Positions 44,500 to 53,393 of a stretch of 64,000 bases of DNA are shown here, in pieces. Under the pieces are notes generated by a model. It did no database searches and was not told the DNA's origin. It was given only the letters and a program-made list of their open reading frames with translations. Each line of letters opens with the position of its first letter. The first letter of the stretch is position 1. The DNA lies in NCBI GenBank assembly GCA_910577195.1, contig CAJTLP010000002.1:310001-374000 (forward strand), written 5' to 3'. The stretch comes from an uncultured Eubacterium sp. Its GTDB lineage: Bacteria > Bacillota > Clostridia > Oscillospirales > Acutalibacteraceae. Made by a program: the position numbers and the translations under genes.

Positions 44500-46185
44500 T
44501 TATTTATTTTTTTTGTTAAAGCTGTCACGCAGTGCAACCGTTCTGTTGAATACAGGCTTATCGTCTGTTGAATCCTTGTCCTTGCAGAAATAGCCGTTTC
44601 TCATAAACTGATACTTTGCCCCTGCTTCACAATCTGCAAGCGCCTTTTCAACATATCCGTTTACAACAACAAGGGAGTCAGGGTTAAGGTTATCCTCAAA
44701 TGAGCTTACGCCCTCCTCGTTGCTTGGATTCTCCACATCAAAGAGTCTTTCATAAAGTCTGATTTCAGCAGGGCAGTTATCCTTTGCAGATACCCAGTGA
44801 ATTGTGCCCTTAACCTTTCTGCCATCCGGTGCATCTCCGCCAAGAGTTTCAGGGTCATATGTGCAGTGAACACAGCAAACCTCACCGTTCTCGTCCAGGT
44901 CGTAGCCTGTACAGGTGACAAAATAAGCCTTGTAAAGTCTTACCTCATTGCCTACAAAAAGACGTCTGTACTTTTTAATCGGCTCAATCATAAAGTCGTT
45001 CTTTTCAATCCAGAGCTCTTTTGAAAACGGCATCGTTCTTGAGCCATATTCAGGGTGATCTGGATGGTATTCACATTCAATATCCTCCGTTTTATCCTCC
45101 GGATAATTGTCGATGACAAGCTTGAGAGGGTCAATTACAGCCATTGCGCGCGGTGAATTTGCGCCGAGATTGTCACGCACACAAGCCTCAAGCAGAGCAA
45201 AGTCAATAACGCTGTAGGCTTTTGAAACACCGATTCTTTCGCAGAAATCACGGATTGCCTCAGCAGGATAGCCTCTTCTTCTCATACCGCTGAGTGTAGC
45301 CATTCTTGGGTCATCCCAGCCGGATACAATCTTGTCCTTAACCAGTTGCAGGCACTTTCTCTTTGATGTGAGTGTATAGTTAAGGTTCATTCTTGCGAAT
45401 TCAATCTGTCTCGGCTTTTCCCAGTCGATAAGCTCATTTACAAACCAATCGTAAAGCGGTCTGTGATTTTCAAACTCAAGTGAGCAGAGGGAGTGTGTTA
45501 CTCTTTCATATGCGTCGGAAAGCGGATGTGCAAAATCGTACATAGGGTATACGCACCATTTGTCACCTGTTCTGTGGTGATGTGCATACATAATTCTGTA
45601 AATGATAGGGTCACGCATATTGAGGTTAGGTGATGCCATATCAATTTTTGCTCTGAGCACCTTTGACCCCTCAGGGAATTCACCCTTCGTCATACGCTCA
45701 AATAAATCAAGGTTTTCCTCAATCGGTCTGTCTCTGTATGGTGAGTTCTTACCTGCTTCGGTGAGCGTACCTCTGTATTCTCTTATCTGCTCCGGTGTAA
45801 GCTCACATACAAATGCCTTGCCCTTCTTGATAAGCTTGATTGCACATTCATAAATGAAATCAAAATAGTCGGATGCATAATAAACATTATCATAGTCAAA
45901 GCCAAGCCATTTGATGTCCTCTTCGATAGCCTCAACATACTCTGTATCTTCTTTTGTAGGATTTGTATCATCCAGTCTCAGGTTGCAGACACCCTTGTAC
46001 TTGTCCTTAACACCAAAATTGATGCAGATAGCCTTAGCGTGACCGATATGAAGATAGCCGTTTGGCTCAGGAGGGAAACGGGTCTGAATGGACTGATACT
46101 TTCCTTCCGCCAGATCTTCATCAATAAAATCGTGAATAAAATTGGAATTTGTGATTTTTTCTTCTGTGTTATTTATTTCAGCCAT
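44500..46185 (-). CDS. glnS: Glutaminyl-tRNA synthetase
   Basis: A 561-residue class I synthetase with TRFPPEPNGYLHIGHAKAI (HIGH motif), the GlnRS-type KMSKS counterpart LTSKRKCLQLV, and a full C-terminal anticodon-binding beta-barrel region. It charges tRNA-Gln directly; many Firmicutes instead use GatCAB transamidation. Two ATG codons overlap the end of gltX; AGGAGGT is 7 bases before the one at 46185 and 4 before the other, so 46185 is chosen. Translated in coupling with gltX (TGATG overlap). Confidence 0.93.
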   Translation of the reverse strand: MAEINNTEEKITNSNFIHDFIDEDLAEGKYQSIQTRFPPEPNGYLHIGHAKAICINFGVKDKYKGVCNLRLDDTNPTKEDTEYVEAIEEDIKWLGFDYDNVYYASDYFDFIYECAIKLIKKGKAFVCELTPEQIREYRGTLTEAGKNSPYRDRPIEENLDLFERMTKGEFPEGSKVLRAKIDMASPNLNMRDPIIYRIMYAHHHRTGDKWCVYPMYDFAHPLSDAYERVTHSLCSLEFENHRPLYDWFVNELIDWEKPRQIEFARMNLNYTLTSKRKCLQLVKDKIVSGWDDPRMATLSGMRRRGYPAEAIRDFCERIGVSKAYSVIDFALLEACVRDNLGANSPRAMAVIDPLKLVIDNYPEDKTEDIECEYHPDHPEYGSRTMPFSKELWIEKNDFMIEPIKKYRRLFVGNEVRLYKAYFVTCTGYDLDENGEVCCVHCTYDPETLGGDAPDGRKVKGTIHWVSAKDNCPAEIRLYERLFDVENPSNEEGVSSFEDNLNPDSLVVVNGYVEKALADCEAGAKYQFMRNGYFCKDKDSTDDKPVFNRTVALRDSFNKKNK

Positions 46186-47846
46186 CATTTTACCTCCTCA
46201 TAATGCTTGATTGCTTTTTCTATTCTGCTTTGTACTCTGTCTGCACCAAGCAGTGCGGTGATTGCGTAAAGGTCAGGTGTGTTTGTCCTGCCTGTGAGAG
46301 CAACACGTATTATGGTTGAAACATCACCAACGTGACCCTTGAATGCATCAGGATTCTGTTTGAATTCTTTTACGTTAGGTGTGCAGCCAACCGGCTCGCA
46401 GATGCTTTTTATTTTACTGAACCAGGTATCTTTATCATCATTGATGTCAACAATATCCTTATAAAGCTTTAATATCCGGACGGCAAGCTCAGGTGTGGCA
46501 TTGCCTGTAAGCTCGTAGTTTTCCTCAAAGGTTTCATCATACATATAGCTGATGTAGTCAGGGATATCCGACCATTTTGCAATATCCTTACGCGGCTTTT
46601 TATTGCCCCTGTCAATGTTGAGTACAGCAGTCGCATAGGTCTTGTCCTGCTCGTAGAGGTCTGCAAGCTGTGTATTGAATTCCTTTGCCCATTCATAGGA
46701 TTGTGCAAATACTTCATCGGCAGTCATCACGCTGATCACATTTTTTGATACGTCGGTCAGCTTGACCATATCAAACAGTGCACCTGATACGGACATCTTT
46801 TTAAGATTGAATGGGAATGCATTTATGTCAGCGTCCTTATTTACTCTGCGCCAGTCCTCAAAATTTGAGTTCATAATGGTCATCATATATTCGTTGACTG
46901 ATGAGGATGGGAAGCCCTCCTGCTTGTAGTAGGTAACAGCAGCCTCAGGGTCCTTTCTCTTTGACAGCTTGCGCTTGCCCTCGCCCTCCGTTTTCATAAT
47001 CGGAGCAACGTGTGCGTATTTAACAGGCTTAAAGCCGAGAACTCTGAACAGCTGTAAATGCAGCGGAACAGATGCAATCCACTCGTCACCGCGTGTAACA
47101 TGAGTAGTTCTCATAAGATGATCGTCAATTGCGTGAGCAAAATGATAGGTCGGAATGCCGTCTGTTTTAAGAAGAACAACGTCAATAACATTTTCAGGCA
47201 TTTCAATTTTTCCTCTTATCATATCATCGAAATAGCATTTTTTATTGATATCACCGGGTGACTTAAGACGGAGTGTCCAGGTTTTACCTTTTTCAATATT
47301 GGCTTTTATCTCCTCAAAGGAAAGGTCACGGCATTTTGCATATTTGCCGTAGTAGCCTTTAATGTCCTCATTTTCCTGTTGAGTTCTTATATTTTCAAGC
47401 TCTTCGGCAGAGCAGAAGCAAGGATACGCAAATCCCTGTTCAACCAGCGATTTTGCATATGTCTGATAAATTTCTTTTCTCTGGCTCTGATAGTAGGGAC
47501 CATATTCACCCTTTTGTGTGCCATCAATCATAACACCCTCGTCAGGCGTTACATCGTAGGCAGCAAGTCCCTGAAGCATAACCTCAACAGCACCGTCAAT
47601 CTTTCTCTTCTGGTCAGTGTCCTCAACTCTTACAAAAAATATTCCGTCTGTTGCCTTTGCCGTTTTGTATGCAACAGTACCTGTGAAAAGATTACCGAAA
47701 TGAAGAAAGCCTGTAGGACTTGGTGCAAGGCGTGTAACGCGTGCACCCTCCTTCAGATTTCTCTGTGGATAGAGTTCTTCATAATAGTCAGGTGTCTTAT
47801 CTATATCCGGAAATAATAGCTCTGCTAATTTGTTATAATCTGTCAT
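46185..47846 (-). CDS. gltX: Glutamyl-tRNA synthetase
   Basis: A 553-residue class I synthetase. The first motif is APSPTGFLHFGN (HFGN in place of HIGN) after an unusual N-terminal extension of about 35 residues; the second is KRKLSKRKDP. The length exceeds the typical bacterial 480-490 residues, placing it in a longer variant group. An in-frame ATG at 47885 has no ribosome binding site, whereas AGGTGA lies 7 bases before the ATG at 47846. First gene of a two-gene synthetase operon with glnS. Confidence 0.92.
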   Translation of the reverse strand: MTDYNKLAELLFPDIDKTPDYYEELYPQRNLKEGARVTRLAPSPTGFLHFGNLFTGTVAYKTAKATDGIFFVRVEDTDQKRKIDGAVEVMLQGLAAYDVTPDEGVMIDGTQKGEYGPYYQSQRKEIYQTYAKSLVEQGFAYPCFCSAEELENIRTQQENEDIKGYYGKYAKCRDLSFEEIKANIEKGKTWTLRLKSPGDINKKCYFDDMIRGKIEMPENVIDVVLLKTDGIPTYHFAHAIDDHLMRTTHVTRGDEWIASVPLHLQLFRVLGFKPVKYAHVAPIMKTEGEGKRKLSKRKDPEAAVTYYKQEGFPSSSVNEYMMTIMNSNFEDWRRVNKDADINAFPFNLKKMSVSGALFDMVKLTDVSKNVISVMTADEVFAQSYEWAKEFNTQLADLYEQDKTYATAVLNIDRGNKKPRKDIAKWSDIPDYISYMYDETFEENYELTGNATPELAVRILKLYKDIVDINDDKDTWFSKIKSICEPVGCTPNVKEFKQNPDAFKGHVGDVSTIIRVALTGRTNTPDLYAITALLGADRVQSRIEKAIKHYEEVK

Positions 47847-48007
47847 ATTTTCACCTATATTTTTAAATTTACCAATAAAATACATAATATTATCGCATAT
47901 ATTATGTAATTAATCAACATTAAATAAATATATTTTATTGAAAAAATTATTTTATTATGATAGATTATTTTATGTATTATATATTAATTTATAATGGAGG
48001 ATGACCT

Positions 48008-48184
48008 ATGGAGCTGCCAAATGATCCTTTTATGCTGTTGAGCGTTATTAATCTTAAGCTAAGAGATTTTTATTCAAGCCTTGATGCACTTTGTGCGGAT
48101 ATGGATATAAATAAAGATGAGCTTTGCAAAAAACTGGAAGCAGCAGGCTTCAACTATGATGAGAATAATAACAAATTCTGGTGA
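48008..48184 (+). CDS. DUF4250 family small protein (58 residues)
   Basis: Starts MELPNDPFMLLSVINLKLRD and continues FYSSLDALCADMDINKDELCKKL, the full pattern of DUF4250, a family of about 55-60 residue cytoplasmic proteins common in Clostridia with no assigned function. GGAGG at 47996-48000 is 7 bases before the ATG. It is near-complete helix with a short acidic tail. It precedes the perR promoter and is separately transcribed from it. Confidence 0.85.
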   Translation: MELPNDPFMLLSVINLKLRDFYSSLDALCADMDINKDELCKKLEAAGFNYDENNNKFW

Positions 48185-48212
48185 AAATCAGAATTTTATT
48201 TATAAAAAACTG

Positions 48213-48259
48213 TTGACAAATTATGGAAAATATGTATAATTAAATTGTAATCATTACAA
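48213..48259 (+). promoter_or_regulatory. perR promoter with overlapping Per box
   Basis: TTGACA (48213-48218) and TATAAT (48235-48240), spacer 16. A perfect 7-1-7 palindrome TTGTAATCATTACAA at 48245-48259 covers the predicted start site and matches the PerR/Fur box pattern (TTATAATNATTATAA). A second half-site-like GTAATAATAATTAC follows. This shows self-repression and peroxide control of the perR-rubrerythrin operon. Confidence 0.82.
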
Positions 48260-48288
48260 AGTAATAATAATTACAAGGTGGTGACAGA

Positions 48289-48687
48289 GTGAATACAAGA
48301 GAGATTATTGACCTTTTTAAAGAAAACGGTCTTAAGGCAACACCGCAGCGTATAGCCGTTTATAACTTCCTTGTGGAAAACCCTGTTCACCCTGATGTGG
48401 AAACCGTTTATCAATCCATGATAATGGATAATCCGTCTTTCTCAAAAACAACAGTTTATAACTGTCTGCAGGCACTGACGGATTGCGGTCTGCTGATACC
48501 TGTTAAGATTGATAATGAAAAAATCAGATATGATGCGGACACCAGCTTTCACGGACATTTCAAATGTGACTGCTGCGGCAGGATATATGATTTTAAATGC
48601 TTTGATGAAAAAGTATCAGGGATTGATAATTTTAAAATCAAGCAGAGGGATGTTTATTACAGTGGCTTATGCAGCTGCTGCATATAA
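48289..48687 (+). CDS. perR: Fur-family peroxide-type repressor (PerR)
   Basis: A 132-residue Fur-family protein starting at GTG behind AAGGTGGTGACA. The winged helix has GLKATPQRIAVYNFLVEN and SKTTVYNCLQAL. The metal sites are HPDVETVY, SFHGHFKCDCCGRIYDF and LCSCC, i.e. two CxxC pairs for the structural zinc. Called PerR rather than Fur because it has a Per box in front and a rubrerythrin behind; a zinc- or iron-sensing Fur is the alternative. Shares a transcript with the rubrerythrin gene 29 bases downstream. Confidence 0.85.
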   Translation: MNTREIIDLFKENGLKATPQRIAVYNFLVENPVHPDVETVYQSMIMDNPSFSKTTVYNCLQALTDCGLLIPVKIDNEKIRYDADTSFHGHFKCDCCGRIYDFKCFDEKVSGIDNFKIKQRDVYYSGLCSCCI

Positions 48688-48716
48688 TATAATTTAATTT
48701 AAAGGAGTAATTTAAA

Positions 48717-49253
48717 ATGGCTAAGAAGTATTATTGCCCTGTTTGCGGCTACGAAAGTGACGAACCAATTGATGTTTGCCCTGTTTGCGGAGCAAAGATG
48801 GAGGAAAGAAAAGAAGGTGTTACATCTTGGGCTGCTGAGCACCAGGTAGGTATCATTGACGGTGTTGACGAGGCTATCGTTCAGGGCCTTCGTGACAACT
48901 TCAACGGTGAGTGCACAGAGGTAGGTATGTACCTTGCAATGGCAAGAGTAGCTCACAGAGAGGGTTATCCGGAAATCGGTCTTTACTGGGAAAAGGCTGC
49001 TTATGAAGAGGCAGACCACGCAGCAAGATTTGCTGAGATGCTCGGCGAGGTTGTAACAGATTCAACAAAGAAGAATCTTGAAATGAGAGCTTCTGCTGAA
49101 AACGGTGCTACACTTGGTAAGACTCAGCTTGCTAAGATGGCTAAGGAGCAGGGACTTGACGCTATCCACGACGCAGTTCATGAGATGGCAAGAGACGAGG
49201 CTCGTCACGGTAAAGCATTTGAGGGTCTCCTCAAGAGATATTTTGCTGACTGA
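48717..49253 (+). CDS. Reverse rubrerythrin (N-terminal rubredoxin plus di-iron domain)
   Basis: A 178-residue peroxide reductase. The rubredoxin-type iron site is at the N-terminus (Cys7, 10, 21, 24 in CPVCGY and CPVCGA) ahead of the four-helix di-iron domain (ECTEVGMYLAMARVAHREG, YEEADHAARF, EMARDEARHG). This reversed order marks reverse rubrerythrin, which in Clostridia reduces H2O2 with electrons from NAD(P)H routes and is under PerR. AAAGGAG precedes the ATG. Codons (AAG, GCT, GAG) indicate high expression. Confidence 0.93.
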   Translation: MAKKYYCPVCGYESDEPIDVCPVCGAKMEERKEGVTSWAAEHQVGIIDGVDEAIVQGLRDNFNGECTEVGMYLAMARVAHREGYPEIGLYWEKAAYEEADHAARFAEMLGEVVTDSTKKNLEMRASAENGATLGKTQLAKMAKEQGLDAIHDAVHEMARDEARHGKAFEGLLKRYFAD

Positions 49254-49274
49254 TATCTAACAAATATTTCATAT

Positions 49275-49310
49275 AAAAAAGGTTGTCGGAATGAACCGGC
49301 AGCCTTTTTT
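49275..49310 (+). terminator. Terminator of the perR-rubrerythrin operon
   Basis: Arms AAAAAAGGTTGTCGG and CCGGCAGCCTTTTTT (two G-U pairs), loop of 6 bases, 22 bases after the stop codon. Confidence 0.9.
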
Positions 49311-49425
49311 GTTAGTAAGAAGAATTATAAACTAAATATAAATAACCTAAACAATATATAAACAAATCCGGTTTTATTTGCTATATCATCCGAATTATGA
49401 TATAAGGAAATCAAGAGGTGATATT

Positions 49426-49902
49426 ATGAAGAAAACATTAGAATTCTTAACAATGCCTTTAACCCAAATATTAGTGGGCATTATAGGTCTTGTACTGGTT
49501 GAAATCGTTGCTTTCAACAAATTATACTGGATTATTTTTATTTTGCTGTCAATTGTACTGTATGCAGCAAGCGGATATGTTTTTTCTAAGCTTGAGAATA
49601 AAAGACTAAAGGTACTTTCTTCAATAGTGTCAGCTTTGGTTATTGCTCTTGCATTCATCACAATTTTTATTTCTGCTCAGCTGGTGAATACAGACGCTTT
49701 CTATGCAATATTTTTTATTTCGCCATTTGGATATGTATCAACATTTTTGACACAGTGGATCGGAGAATACATATCTGAGTCTGAAATATTTATTTATTCC
49801 GTTTTAACATTGATATGTTCACTTTGTCCCGTTTTAATTACTGTATTGTCAGCTAAGTTGTTTGAATTAAAAAGAATTAAAGATATTTACAGTAACAAGT
49901 AG
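49426..49902 (+). CDS. Hypothetical membrane protein, 158 residues (paralogue of the next gene)
   Basis: Not recognised by function. Four hydrophobic segments at about 10-30, 34-52, 64-86 and 125-150. The start (MKKTLEFLTMPLTQIL) and the FSKLE-K-LKVLSS loop are shared with the neighbouring gene (MKKVLQFLAMPLI, FSKIESKKIKILSA), so the two arose by duplication. An in-frame codon at 49378 lacks a ribosome binding site; AGAGGTGATATT precedes the ATG at 49426. Confidence 0.75.
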   Translation: MKKTLEFLTMPLTQILVGIIGLVLVEIVAFNKLYWIIFILLSIVLYAASGYVFSKLENKRLKVLSSIVSALVIALAFITIFISAQLVNTDAFYAIFFISPFGYVSTFLTQWIGEYISESEIFIYSVLTLICSLCPVLITVLSAKLFELKRIKDIYSNK

Positions 49903-49950
49903 ATTGGTTTAAATAGAAGACTTATTATATACATTTTTAGGAGTCATATT

Positions 49951-50898
49951 ATGAAAAAGGTTTTACAGTTTTTGGCAATGCCGTTAATCATTGCTTTGCA
50001 GATTACGATAGGTTGTTTGTTATTTGCTTTTGGAAATGGTGCAGGGCTTACGTTTATGATACCGATTGCATTAATCATTTATATGTTTCTCGGTGGATAT
50101 GCGTTTTCAAAAATTGAAAGTAAAAAAATAAAAATTTTGTCTGCGGTATTTACGGCAGCACTGTTGATACTTTCTTTTGTAATCCTTTTTGCGGTATCAG
50201 GGTACAATGACAGTACAGGCTTTATTGTTCCGCTTATTTCACCGTTCGCAAATAGTTTTTCTTATATGTTTGTGAATTTTGAAATCGTTGAATATCTTAG
50301 TCTGCCGTATATGATTATTACAGCAATCGGCTCTGCAATTCCTGTTTTAATCATACTGATTTCGTCTAAAATATTTAATGCAGATAATAAAAAAATCAAG
50401 GCAGCTTTGCTTGTTGTTATGGCACTGATATGCGTGATTGAAATCGGCTTCGGAATAAAAGGTGCTGTCTCATTATATGAAGATTCCTATGTCGGAGAGG
50501 ACGGTCAGCTCTATAATGCTTATTATGATGTGAACGGCAATAAGTATGAGGATAATGCAGATGTGCCGTATTATGATACACAGGGGAATGTGTATTACTG
50601 GACTTATGATGAAAGCATTGACCCATATTCAGACGAGAACTTTTTATATTGCGGTGAATTAACAGACGAGCAGGGCAACGAATACGATATTGACAAGGTT
50701 TATGTAAATGCTGACGGTTATATTTATATTGATGAAAAAGATGAAATGCAGCTGCGTGAGGATATACCTTATGAGGTTGATACCGAATGGAGCTATATGG
50801 ATAAGGACGGAAATATTTACGCAAGTATATTGTCAGTCAGCTATATGAATGACGGAACACCTTATACCGGAATGGGCAATGAATACAGAAATAAATAA
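49951..50898 (+). CDS. Membrane protein with a Tyr/Asp-rich C-terminal domain, 315 residues
   Basis: Residues 1-140 copy the four-helix unit of the preceding gene. A fifth hydrophobic segment lies at about 152-172. The remaining 140 residues are strongly acidic and aromatic, with recurring DxxGNxY units (YDVNGNKYED, YDTQGNVYYW, EQGNEYDID, MDKDGNIYAS). These look like short beta-hairpin repeats of wall-associated proteins and are probably outside the cell. The preceding gene lacks this tail. Function unknown. AGGAG precedes the ATG. Confidence 0.72.
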   Translation: MKKVLQFLAMPLIIALQITIGCLLFAFGNGAGLTFMIPIALIIYMFLGGYAFSKIESKKIKILSAVFTAALLILSFVILFAVSGYNDSTGFIVPLISPFANSFSYMFVNFEIVEYLSLPYMIITAIGSAIPVLIILISSKIFNADNKKIKAALLVVMALICVIEIGFGIKGAVSLYEDSYVGEDGQLYNAYYDVNGNKYEDNADVPYYDTQGNVYYWTYDESIDPYSDENFLYCGELTDEQGNEYDIDKVYVNADGYIYIDEKDEMQLREDIPYEVDTEWSYMDKDGNIYASILSVSYMNDGTPYTGMGNEYRNK

Positions 50899-50970
50899 TC
50901 TTTGATATTGCATAAACAGGTAACTTGTGCTAAGATATTTTGTGGAAAAATTAAGGAGGATTTGTATACA

Positions 50971-52125
50971 ATGAAGGTAGAAATTTCCGATAGCATAAAA
51001 TATATAGGTGCAAGCACCTATAATCAGGACCTTTTTGAGGGTCAGTACATTATACCAAACGGAATGGCGTATAACTCCTACGTGATTCTTGATGAAAAAA
51101 TTGCAATTATGGACACTGCGGACAAGCTTGTTGCAGAGGAGTGGCTTGAGAATTTAAAGACTGCACTTGACGGCAGAACACCTGATTATCTCGTAGTTCA
51201 GCATCTTGAGCCTGATCATTCAGGCAATATTAAGTCAGTTCTTGAGCTTTATCCTCAGATTGAGATTGTCTGCTCAGCAAAGGCTAAGGCAATGATGCCT
51301 CAGTTTGCTGATGTTGATGAGGATAAGATTATCACGAAAAAAGAGGGTGACACCTTAGAGCTCGGCAGCCACACGCTTACATTCATCATGGCACCAATGG
51401 TTCATTGGCCTGAGGTTATGCTTTCATATGAAAGCAGTGAAAAGGTTCTCTTCTCCGCCGATGCTTTCGGTAAATTCGGTGCAATTGATGCTGATGAGGG
51501 TTGGTCCTGCGAGGCAAGAAGATATTATTTCAATATTGTGGGCAAGTACGGTGCACCTGTACAGACTTTGCTTAAGAAAGCAGCAGGTCTTGAGATTAAC
51601 ACAATTTGTCCGCTTCACGGTCCGATTCTTACGGATACCATTCCACAGGTGCTTGACCTTTACAATACCTGGTCTTCCTATGAGCCTGAGGATGAGGGCG
51701 TGTTTATTGCATATGCATCCATTCACGGAAACACTGCTGAGGCTGCGCATAAGATGAAGGAAATTCTTGAGGCAAAGGGTTGTCCGAGAGTTGCCATTGC
51801 AGACCTCTCAAGAGATGATATTGCGGAGTGCGTTGAGGATGCTTTCAGACACAGCACACTTTTATGTATGGCATCAAGCTATGACGGAGGTGTGTTTGCT
51901 CCAATGGCTGACTATCTGCATCATTTAAAGAGCAAGGCTTTTCAGAACAGAAAGGTTGCACTTGTTGAAAATGCATCATGGGCAGCATCTGCAGCAAAGG
52001 CAATGAAGGCTGAGTTTGAGCAGATGAAGAATATCACATTTGTGGGTGACGTTGTTACAATTAAAACAACGGTTAAGGCTGATGATATTGCGGCGCTTGA
52101 AAAACTTGCTGATGAAATTAAATAA
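50971..52125 (+). CDS. fprA: Flavodiiron protein (A-type flavoprotein, O2/NO reductase)
   Basis: A 384-residue two-domain enzyme. The metallo-beta-lactamase-like domain has all iron ligands: HLEPDH (His78, Glu80, Asp82, His83), MVHWPE, SADAFG and CPLHGP. A C-terminal flavodoxin domain binds FMN (IAYASIHGNTAEAA, SSYDGGVFAP). It reduces O2 to water (or NO to N2O) in anaerobes. The frame extends upstream to 50902, but AAGGAGGA lies ahead of the ATG at 50971. Its nearness to the PerR unit fits oxygen defence. Confidence 0.95.
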   Translation: MKVEISDSIKYIGASTYNQDLFEGQYIIPNGMAYNSYVILDEKIAIMDTADKLVAEEWLENLKTALDGRTPDYLVVQHLEPDHSGNIKSVLELYPQIEIVCSAKAKAMMPQFADVDEDKIITKKEGDTLELGSHTLTFIMAPMVHWPEVMLSYESSEKVLFSADAFGKFGAIDADEGWSCEARRYYFNIVGKYGAPVQTLLKKAAGLEINTICPLHGPILTDTIPQVLDLYNTWSSYEPEDEGVFIAYASIHGNTAEAAHKMKEILEAKGCPRVAIADLSRDDIAECVEDAFRHSTLLCMASSYDGGVFAPMADYLHHLKSKAFQNRKVALVENASWAASAAKAMKAEFEQMKNITFVGDVVTIKTTVKADDIAALEKLADEIK

Positions 52126-52138
52126 TATGTAAAAGCCG

Positions 52139-52175
52139 AAAACAGCAGTTGTACATTTTGCAGAACTGCTGTTTT
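52139..52175 (+). terminator. Terminator after the flavodiiron gene
   Basis: Perfect 12-bp stem AAAACAGCAGTT/AACTGCTGTTTT, loop of 13 bases, followed by ATTTT. Confidence 0.88.
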
Positions 52176-52270
52176 ATTTTACTGTGTGTATTTAATGATT
52201 TGACAAATTGTGATATTTATATTATTATTGCAGTAGATTTGAAAAATAAAATTTAAACGGAGCCATTTTT

Positions 52271-52597
52271 ATGACAACTGTTTTTACAAATGCCAGCTTT
52301 ATTTCTCATAATGAGGAAAATGATATCTTCTCTGTTATGGTGGTACGCGGCAGAGAAATTGTTTATCTTGGATATAATACGCCGCTGTGCTATGAAGATG
52401 ATAAGTCGGTTGATCTTATGGGAGGATATGTTATTCCGCTTATAAACGACAGCGTTTATTATGATACATCTCACGCTCGCTGTTCAGTGCTTAAGGAGGG
52501 TGAGCAGGCAGACTTTATTGTGATTGACAAGAATATATTAACGCAGGACAATCCTCAGATTTTAGAGGTATATATTAAGGGAAGAAAAAAGGTATAA
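52271..52597 (+). CDS. Mini-protein made of the two ends of an amidohydrolase
   Basis: A 108-residue protein. Its first 60 residues match the N-terminal beta-sandwich of YtcJ-like amidohydrolases (TVFTNASFIS, VVRGREIVYLG, DLMGGYVIPLIND). Residues 75-108 match their very end (LKEGEQADFIVIDKNILTQDNPQILEVYIKGRKKV). The intervening TIM barrel with all metal ligands, about 400 residues, is missing, and the HxH expected after the first part is replaced (NDSVYYD). It is either the relic of an in-frame deletion or a small protein kept for its sandwich fold. It has GGAG upstream and a strong terminator. Confidence 0.7.
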   Translation: MTTVFTNASFISHNEENDIFSVMVVRGREIVYLGYNTPLCYEDDKSVDLMGGYVIPLINDSVYYDTSHARCSVLKEGEQADFIVIDKNILTQDNPQILEVYIKGRKKV

Positions 52598-52600
52598 ACG

Positions 52601-52637
52601 AAAAACGCAGATGCACAATATATGCATCTGCGTTTTT
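52601..52637. terminator. Bidirectional terminator
   Basis: A perfect 15-bp stem AAAAACGCAGATGCA/TGCATCTGCGTTTTT, loop of 7 bases, between the amidohydrolase-like gene and the convergent DUF4097 gene. Confidence 0.92.
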
Positions 52638-53393
52638 TTAATCGTTGATTTCGATGTCACCCAAGTCGGTTTGCACCTTGAGTGTGATAGATGAATCTGT
52701 ATGATTGTTCTTTATATCACTTGTGCCGAGTGATGTGGAATAATCAATATTTACCGGATTGGTATACTCAATTTCAATATCACCCATATTTGTAGTGACT
52801 GATGAATTCTGATTGATATTGATTCTTTTTATATCAATATCACCTAAATCTGTATGAATATTAAAGCAACTGCCTAAATCTATAGCACTGATATCACCGC
52901 AGTTGTTGTTAATTTCCAGGTTTGTATTTAACTTTGTGTCAATATCCACATCACCGAGATTTGAATGAATTTCAAAACGCTCAGGTGTGTTGTCAGGTAA
53001 ATAAATATCTATATCGGATGATATGTTGCCATAGTTGTTAAACGGAAATCTTGTCATTTTATTCGTGTTGCTTATATTTAATGTAAGCTTGTTGCTGTCA
53101 GCAGTAACATTAATATTTTCTGCTTTTGAGCCGCGTGCAACAATTCTGATTTTTTCATCATTACTATGTTTTACCGTGATATCACCGCAATCCGAATTGA
53201 CGATTATATCCGATATATTATTGCTGTCGTAGCTTTCATCATAAACAACATTGTTATGATTTTCCCATCTATTAAAGCTGAAATGCCTGCCCCCTGAAGT
53301 GATTGCAAATCCGAGTGTTCCTGCTAAAAGCAGAACGATTATACTCAGCAGTGCAATAACGGCTATAATCAGTCCTCTGTTAGTCTTCTTCAT
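52638..53393 (-). CDS. DUF4097 beta-helix protein with N-terminal membrane anchor
   Basis: A 251-residue protein. A membrane segment (about residues 8-30) is followed by an extracytoplasmic right-handed-helix-like domain with repeated NSDCGDITV, SNLGDVDID, NNCGDISA, TDLGDIDIK, TNMGDIEIE and TDLGDIEIN turns about every 20 residues. DUF4097 proteins of this type accompany XRE regulators and envelope-stress genes in Firmicutes; the role is unknown. A GTG three codons upstream overlaps the ribosome binding site; GGGAG precedes the ATG at 53393. Overlaps the regulator gene by 14 bases. Confidence 0.85.
   Translation of the reverse strand: MKKTNRGLIIAVIALLSIIVLLLAGTLGFAITSGGRHFSFNRWENHNNVVYDESYDSNNISDIIVNSDCGDITVKHSNDEKIRIVARGSKAENINVTADSNKLTLNISNTNKMTRFPFNNYGNISSDIDIYLPDNTPERFEIHSNLGDVDIDTKLNTNLEINNNCGDISAIDLGSCFNIHTDLGDIDIKRININQNSSVTTNMGDIEIEYTNPVNIDYSTSLGTSDIKNNHTDSSITLKVQTDLGDIEIND

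Noticed and set aside
47847..48007. T-box riboswitch in front of the gltX-glnS operon
   Set aside because: The gap is too short and shows no T-box sequence or specifier hairpin and terminator arrangement.
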